A DNA stretch of 64,000 bases from Streptomyces coeruleorubidus (lineage in GTDB: Bacteria; Actinomycetota; Actinomycetes; Streptomycetales; Streptomycetaceae). Positions 60,718 through 64,000 of the stretch are shown piece by piece. The translations under genes and the position numbers were made by a program. The stretch is taken from positions 3,100,001 through 3,164,000 of the forward strand of contig NZ_CP118527.1 of NCBI RefSeq assembly GCF_028885415.1. Direction: 5' to 3'. Positions within the stretch are counted from its first letter, which is position 1. The number at the start of each line of letters is the position of its first letter. Under the pieces are notes generated by a model. The model made no database searches, had not been told where the DNA came from, and worked only from the letters and a program-made list of their open reading frames with translations.

Positions 60718-61872
60718 GTGGAACGTCGTAGCCTCCTGCGTGCGGCCGTCCTCGGCGGCACCTCGGCCGCCCTCGGCGGAACCCTGTGGCGCGGGGCCGC
60801 TTACGCGGCCCCGGCCCAGCCCGGCGCCGGCCCCTACGGGCCGCTGGGCTCCCCGGACGCCAACGGCATCAGGCTCCCCAGCGGCTTCACCAGCCGGGTG
60901 ATCGCCCGGTCGGGCCAGCGAGTCGGGACCACGTCGTACACCTGGCACAACGCCCCCGACGGCGGCGCCTGTTACGCCGACGGCACGGGCTGGATCTATG
61001 TCTCCAACTCCGAGATCAATCCCTCGGGCGGCGCGAGCGCGGTGAAGTTCTCGTCCACGGGCGCGATCACCGGCGCGTACCGCATCCTCTCCAGCACCCG
61101 ACAGAACTGCGCCGGCGGCAAGACGCCGTGGAACACCTGGCTTTCCTGCGAGGAGGTGGACCGGGGCTACGTCTACGAGACCGACCCCTGGGGCACGAAG
61201 GCGGCGGTGCGCCGCGACGCCATGGGCCGTTTCAAGCACGAGGCGGCGGCGGCCGACCCGGTCCGCCAGGTCATCTACCTGACCGAGGACGTCACCGACG
61301 GCTGCTTCTACCGCTTCCGCCCGACGACCTGGGGCGACCTGTCCGCCGGCACGCTGGAGGTCCTCGTGGCGGGCAGCGGCACCAGCGGCCCGGTCACCTG
61401 GGCCCGGGTCCCCGACCCCTCCGGCGCGACCGCCACCCGCAGCCAGGTCTCCGGCGCCAAGCGCTTCAACGGCGGCGAGGGCTGCTACTACGCGAACGAC
61501 ACCTGCTGGTTCACCACGAAGGGCGACAACCGCGTCTGGCAGTACAACGCCGCCGCCCAGACCATCGAACTCGCCTACGACGACTCCCTGGTGAGCGGTA
61601 CGGCCCCGCTCACCGGCGTCGACAACGTCACCGGCTCCGCCTCCGGCGACCTCTTCGTGGCCGAGGACGGCGGCAACATGGAGATCTGCGTCATCACCCC
61701 CGCCGACGTGGTCGCCCCGTTCCTCCGCATCGACGGCCAGTCCGGCTCGGAGATCACGGGCCCGGCGTTCTCCCCGGACGGCACCCGCCTGTACTTCTCC
61801 AGCCAGCGCGGCACCAGCGGCAGTTCCTCGGGCGGCATCACGTACGAGGTGAAGGGCCCGTTCCGCTCGTAG
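60718..61872 (+). CDS. Tat-exported PhoX-like (DUF839) protein
   Basis: 384 residues. Tat signal: MERRSLLRAAVLGGTSAALGG. The mature part has DUF839/PhoX-like stretches: IRLPSGFTSRVIARSG, GGACYADGTGWIYVSNSE, SFLSCEEVDRGYVYE and FKHEAAAADPVRQVIYLTEDVTDGCFYRF, GEGCYYANDTCWFTTKGDNRVWQY, SPDGTRLYFSSQRG. PhoX enzymes are secreted Ca2+-dependent phosphatases, so phosphate release is likely. GTG at 60718 preferred because GGAG lies 5 bases upstream. Confidence 0.82.
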   Translation: MERRSLLRAAVLGGTSAALGGTLWRGAAYAAPAQPGAGPYGPLGSPDANGIRLPSGFTSRVIARSGQRVGTTSYTWHNAPDGGACYADGTGWIYVSNSEINPSGGASAVKFSSTGAITGAYRILSSTRQNCAGGKTPWNTWLSCEEVDRGYVYETDPWGTKAAVRRDAMGRFKHEAAAADPVRQVIYLTEDVTDGCFYRFRPTTWGDLSAGTLEVLVAGSGTSGPVTWARVPDPSGATATRSQVSGAKRFNGGEGCYYANDTCWFTTKGDNRVWQYNAAAQTIELAYDDSLVSGTAPLTGVDNVTGSASGDLFVAEDGGNMEICVITPADVVAPFLRIDGQSGSEITGPAFSPDGTRLYFSSQRGTSGSSSGGITYEVKGPFRS

Positions 61873-61981
61873 CCACATCACTCGTCTTCACGTGACCATC
61901 ACAAAATGGTCACCTCTCCCTCATCCAGGGCCACCCGGTCCTACGGTCATCCCCTCACGTACCACCACTGGGGGGATGGCC

Positions 61982-62482
61982 ATGACCAATCCGTACACCG
62001 ACCCGCACACCAACCCGTATCCCGTGCCGCCCGCGCCGCGGCCCGCACGCCCGGCGCCCCGCTGGGCCCGGAAGCGCTACCTGCTGCCCGCCCTCGGTCT
62101 GGCCCTGTTCGTCGGCGCCGGCATCGGCGCCGGCGGCGACACGACGACCGACGCGAAACCCGCGGCCGCGAAGCCGCAGCCGACCGTCACGGTCACCGCG
62201 ACGACCACCGCCACCGCGACACCGCTCGCGAAGGAGCCGGAACCCGCTCCCACGGTCACCGCCACCAAGACCGTCAGAGTCACCACCACGGTCACCGCGC
62301 AACCGGCCGCGGGCGGCGGCTCCGACGACAACGGCTCGGGCGGCTCGGGCGGCTCCGAGGACGTCTACTACGCCAACTGCTCCGCCGTCCGTGCCGCCGG
62401 TGCGGCCCCGATCCACCGTGGTGAACCCGGCTACGCCTCCCACCTGGACCGTGACAACGACGGGGTCGCCTGCGACACCTGA
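61982..62482 (+). CDS. Excalibur-domain membrane protein
   Basis: 166 residues: a Pro-rich head, one TM segment (RYLLPALGLALFVGAGIGAGG), a long Thr/Pro/Ala linker likely in the wall, and a C-terminal excalibur domain YYANCSAVRAAGAAPIHRGEPGYASHLDRDNDGVACDT with the DxDxDGxxC calcium site. Surface protein of unknown role. ATG at 61982 with GGGGGA upstream; an ATG 6 bases earlier is possible. Confidence 0.8.
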   Translation: MTNPYTDPHTNPYPVPPAPRPARPAPRWARKRYLLPALGLALFVGAGIGAGGDTTTDAKPAAAKPQPTVTVTATTTATATPLAKEPEPAPTVTATKTVRVTTTVTAQPAAGGGSDDNGSGGSGGSEDVYYANCSAVRAAGAAPIHRGEPGYASHLDRDNDGVACDT

Positions 62483-62574
62483 CACGAGTGCGCCGGTGAC
62501 CATCGGCGCGTCCGGCCGTTCCACCGTTTGGGCAGCCCGTCCCGGGCCGCCCGGACGACGGAAGGAACACCACC

Positions 62575-63093
62575 GTGGACACGACCGTGCCCGCCACCGA
62601 CGTGCAGCGCGTGCTGCCGCGTGACGAGTGGGTCAGGACGCTGCCGCAGACCATCGTCGCGTCGTGCGTCCTGCTCCTCGACGCCGAGGACCGGATGCTG
62701 CTGCTGCGCTATGCCGAGGGCCAGCCCGGTGTCGGGCTCTGGGGGCTGCCGGGCGGCATGCTCGACCACGGAGAGGACCCGGTCGGTGCCGCGTGCCGGG
62801 AGCTGCACGAGGAGACCGGCATCGTCCTGGACGGGGCGCCCCGGCTCATCGGCTACGACCACCGGGCCGATGTGAAGGGCACGGGCCCGGTGATCGACTT
62901 CTACTTCCACGGCGGCCGCCTCGCCCCCGGACAGACCGTCAGGCGCAGTGGCGAACACGACCAGGACGGCCTGTTCGCCCTCGCCGACCTGGAATCCACC
63001 CCGCTGTCGACCCCACTGCCGGCCCTCACCGCCCTGCACACGGCCGCCCTGACCGGAACCGTCGTATGCCTGCGGGAAGGTCTGCCCCACTGA
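62575..63093 (+). CDS. NUDIX hydrolase
   Basis: 172 residues. Complete Nudix box [24 protein letters not shown] (Gx5Ex7REUxEExGU). GTG start after GGAAGG. Hydrolyses a nucleoside diphosphate-linked substrate; which one is unknown. Convergent with the next gene. Confidence 0.9.
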   Translation: MDTTVPATDVQRVLPRDEWVRTLPQTIVASCVLLLDAEDRMLLLRYAEGQPGVGLWGLPGGMLDHGEDPVGAACRELHEETGIVLDGAPRLIGYDHRADVKGTGPVIDFYFHGGRLAPGQTVRRSGEHDQDGLFALADLESTPLSTPLPALTALHTAALTGTVVCLREGLPH

Positions 63094-63128
63094 CAGCCCC
63101 TCAGGCCGAGGAGCTGCGGGCGGCCCGG

Positions 63129-64000
63129 TCAGCCGTACATCGCCATGCGGTAAAGAGTCGCAAGCGCGTCGTCGATGGGGTGCGGCTGCGGCTTGCCGGA
63201 GGAGTCGAGCCTGTTCCACCTCTGCAGGTTCACCGCGACGGACATCTGCCGCTTGCCGTCGGCACGGATCATGGCTAGTGCTCCACCACCCCAGACCGTG
63301 CCGCCGTGGCCCCAGAAGGTGCCCTGACCGGGCCCCTCCATCGGGTGCAGGCCGAGGCCGTAGTCGATCGTCTTTCCCTCTTGGGAGACGACCGGGACGG
63401 TGCGTCGCATCTGCGCCAGCGACGACGGACTGACGATCTCCCCGGCCAGCAGCATGCCGAAGAACCGGTTGAGGTCCGCGACGGTCGATATCAGCGAGGC
63501 CGACGGCCCCACCCATGACATGTCGTAGACGCTGTAGTCGCGCGGCGGGTCGATCATGCCGAACCACGCCTCGTAGAGCTGCGAGTGCGGCCCGTTGACG
63601 TGCGGTCCGGCGGGGAACTCGGTCTCCCGGAGCCCGGCGCGCTCGATGACGTTCCGGGTGATGTACCGCTCGGCCGTAGTGCCGGTCACTTCTTCCAGGA
63701 GTTTGCCGAGGAGCAGGTAGTTGGTGTTGGAGTACACCCCCGGAGCACCGCCCGGGGCCCCGACGGCAGGCGCGGTGACCCCTATCTCGATCAGTTCGGC
63801 GGGGTCGAACCGCGTGAACCGGTGGTCGTCCAGGCTCTGGGGCCCGGTCTCCGCAAGGGCGGGGAACGCCTTGAGGGAGGGGTAGGCGTACGGGAGATAC
63901 TCGGCGAGGCCGCTGGTGTGGTTGATCAGCATCCGGACCGTGATAGCGGCACCGCGTTCTCCGGGAACCAGCTTCGGAAGGTACCGGCCGATCGGTGTGT
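63129..64000 (-). CDS. Serine beta-lactamase-like/D-Ala-D-Ala carboxypeptidase-like hydrolase, N-terminus outside the window
   Basis: The visible ~290 codons are the C-terminal two-thirds of a class C-like serine hydrolase: RMLINHTSGLAEYL after where the SxxK Ser would be (outside), PGVYSNTNYLLLGKLLEEVTG (Y-S-N motif), and FWGHGGTVWGGGA (HGG replacing KTG). Frame open to the window end. Enzymes of this type include carboxypeptidases and esterases. Start, signal peptide and active Ser are not visible here. Confidence 0.85.
   Translation of the reverse strand, partial: TPIGRYLPKLVPGERGAAITVRMLINHTSGLAEYLPYAYPSLKAFPALAETGPQSLDDHRFTRFDPAELIEIGVTAPAVGAPGGAPGVYSNTNYLLLGKLLEEVTGTTAERYITRNVIERAGLRETEFPAGPHVNGPHSQLYEAWFGMIDPPRDYSVYDMSWVGPSASLISTVADLNRFFGMLLAGEIVSPSSLAQMRRTVPVVSQEGKTIDYGLGLHPMEGPGQGTFWGHGGTVWGGGALAMIRADGKRQMSVAVNLQRWNRLDSSGKPQPHPIDDALATLYRMAMYG

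Overview
The window is chromosomal DNA from a high-GC actinomycete, almost certainly a Streptomyces. Codon third positions are nearly all G or C. GTG and TTG starts are common. TTA codons are so rare that I found only two in real genes. Core genes include mbl, an hrdA-like sigma factor, dnaG and a mycothiol-type DinB protein. From memory, the order mbl - hrdA - dnaG - dgt - nasA - SoxR-regulated FMN reductase - nirBD follows the SCO2450-SCO2490 stretch of S. coelicolor; this needs an alignment to confirm. No integrase, transposase, phage gene or CRISPR array is visible.

Layout. 1-4.5 kb: end of a HAD-type protein, the MreB paralogue mbl, and a stress-signalling island (MEDS/anti-sigma kinase coupled to a STAS antagonist, with a divergent STAS-ANTAR fusion). 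4.8-6.6 kb: a squalene/phytoene-synthase-like domain and a cis-prenyltransferase that look like one fusion gene broken by a single-base shift near a run of seven C. 6.6-18 kb: accessory metabolism and regulation (RraA-like protein, ketopantoate-reductase-like protein, two reductases, LysR and TetR regulators, GNAT, DJ-1, MFS exporter, secreted lipase). 18.1-18.5 kb: one CAU tRNA and two tandem tRNA-Asn genes. 18.7-24.4 kb: YtxH-like protein, FGGY kinase and a heterodimeric ABC exporter. 24.5-34.1 kb: sigma factor, an uncharacterised gene coupled to an AbiEii-type nucleotidyltransferase, DnaG, a flavoprotein reductase, a dGTPase-like HD enzyme, a sirohydrochlorin chelatase and a DUF218 protein. 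34.2-38.1 kb: a tiny secreted peptide and a three-gene unit (adenylation enzyme, membrane oxidoreductase, enoyl-CoA hydratase). 38.4-51.7 kb: nitrate/nitrite assimilation (nasA, a flavoprotein reductase, nirB, nirD) interrupted by an M4 protease, gamma-glutamylcyclotransferase-like protein, SoxR-box FMN reductase, a class F sortase pair, an HxlR/imine-reductase-like divergent pair and a TauE permease. 51.8-64 kb: secreted and envelope functions, a beta-carbonic anhydrase/SulP pair with a strongly repetitive N-terminus, a two-component system, a PhoX-like protein, an excalibur protein, a NUDIX hydrolase and the C-terminal part of a serine beta-lactamase-like hydrolase.

How the genes fit together. 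The sirohydrochlorin chelatase supplies the cofactor of NirB. NasA and NirBD are separate transcription units, but both upstream regions carry GlnR-like GTnAC-N6-GAAAC-type motifs, which suggests shared nitrogen control. The FMN reductase carries a clear SoxR-type dyad. Carbonic anhydrase and SulP overlap by four bases, consistent with bicarbonate handling. Several regulators have palindromes next to their own starts, and several starts lie about 6-8 bases after a -10-like hexamer, which suggests leaderless messages.

Most unusual items: the interrupted prenyl-synthase fusion, the adenylation/membrane-reductase/hydratase operon without a carrier protein, the uncharacterised partner of the AbiEii-like protein, the repeat-built SulP N-terminus, the 20-bp palindrome holding both stop codons of a convergent gene pair, and the tiny Tyr/Cys-ended secreted peptide.
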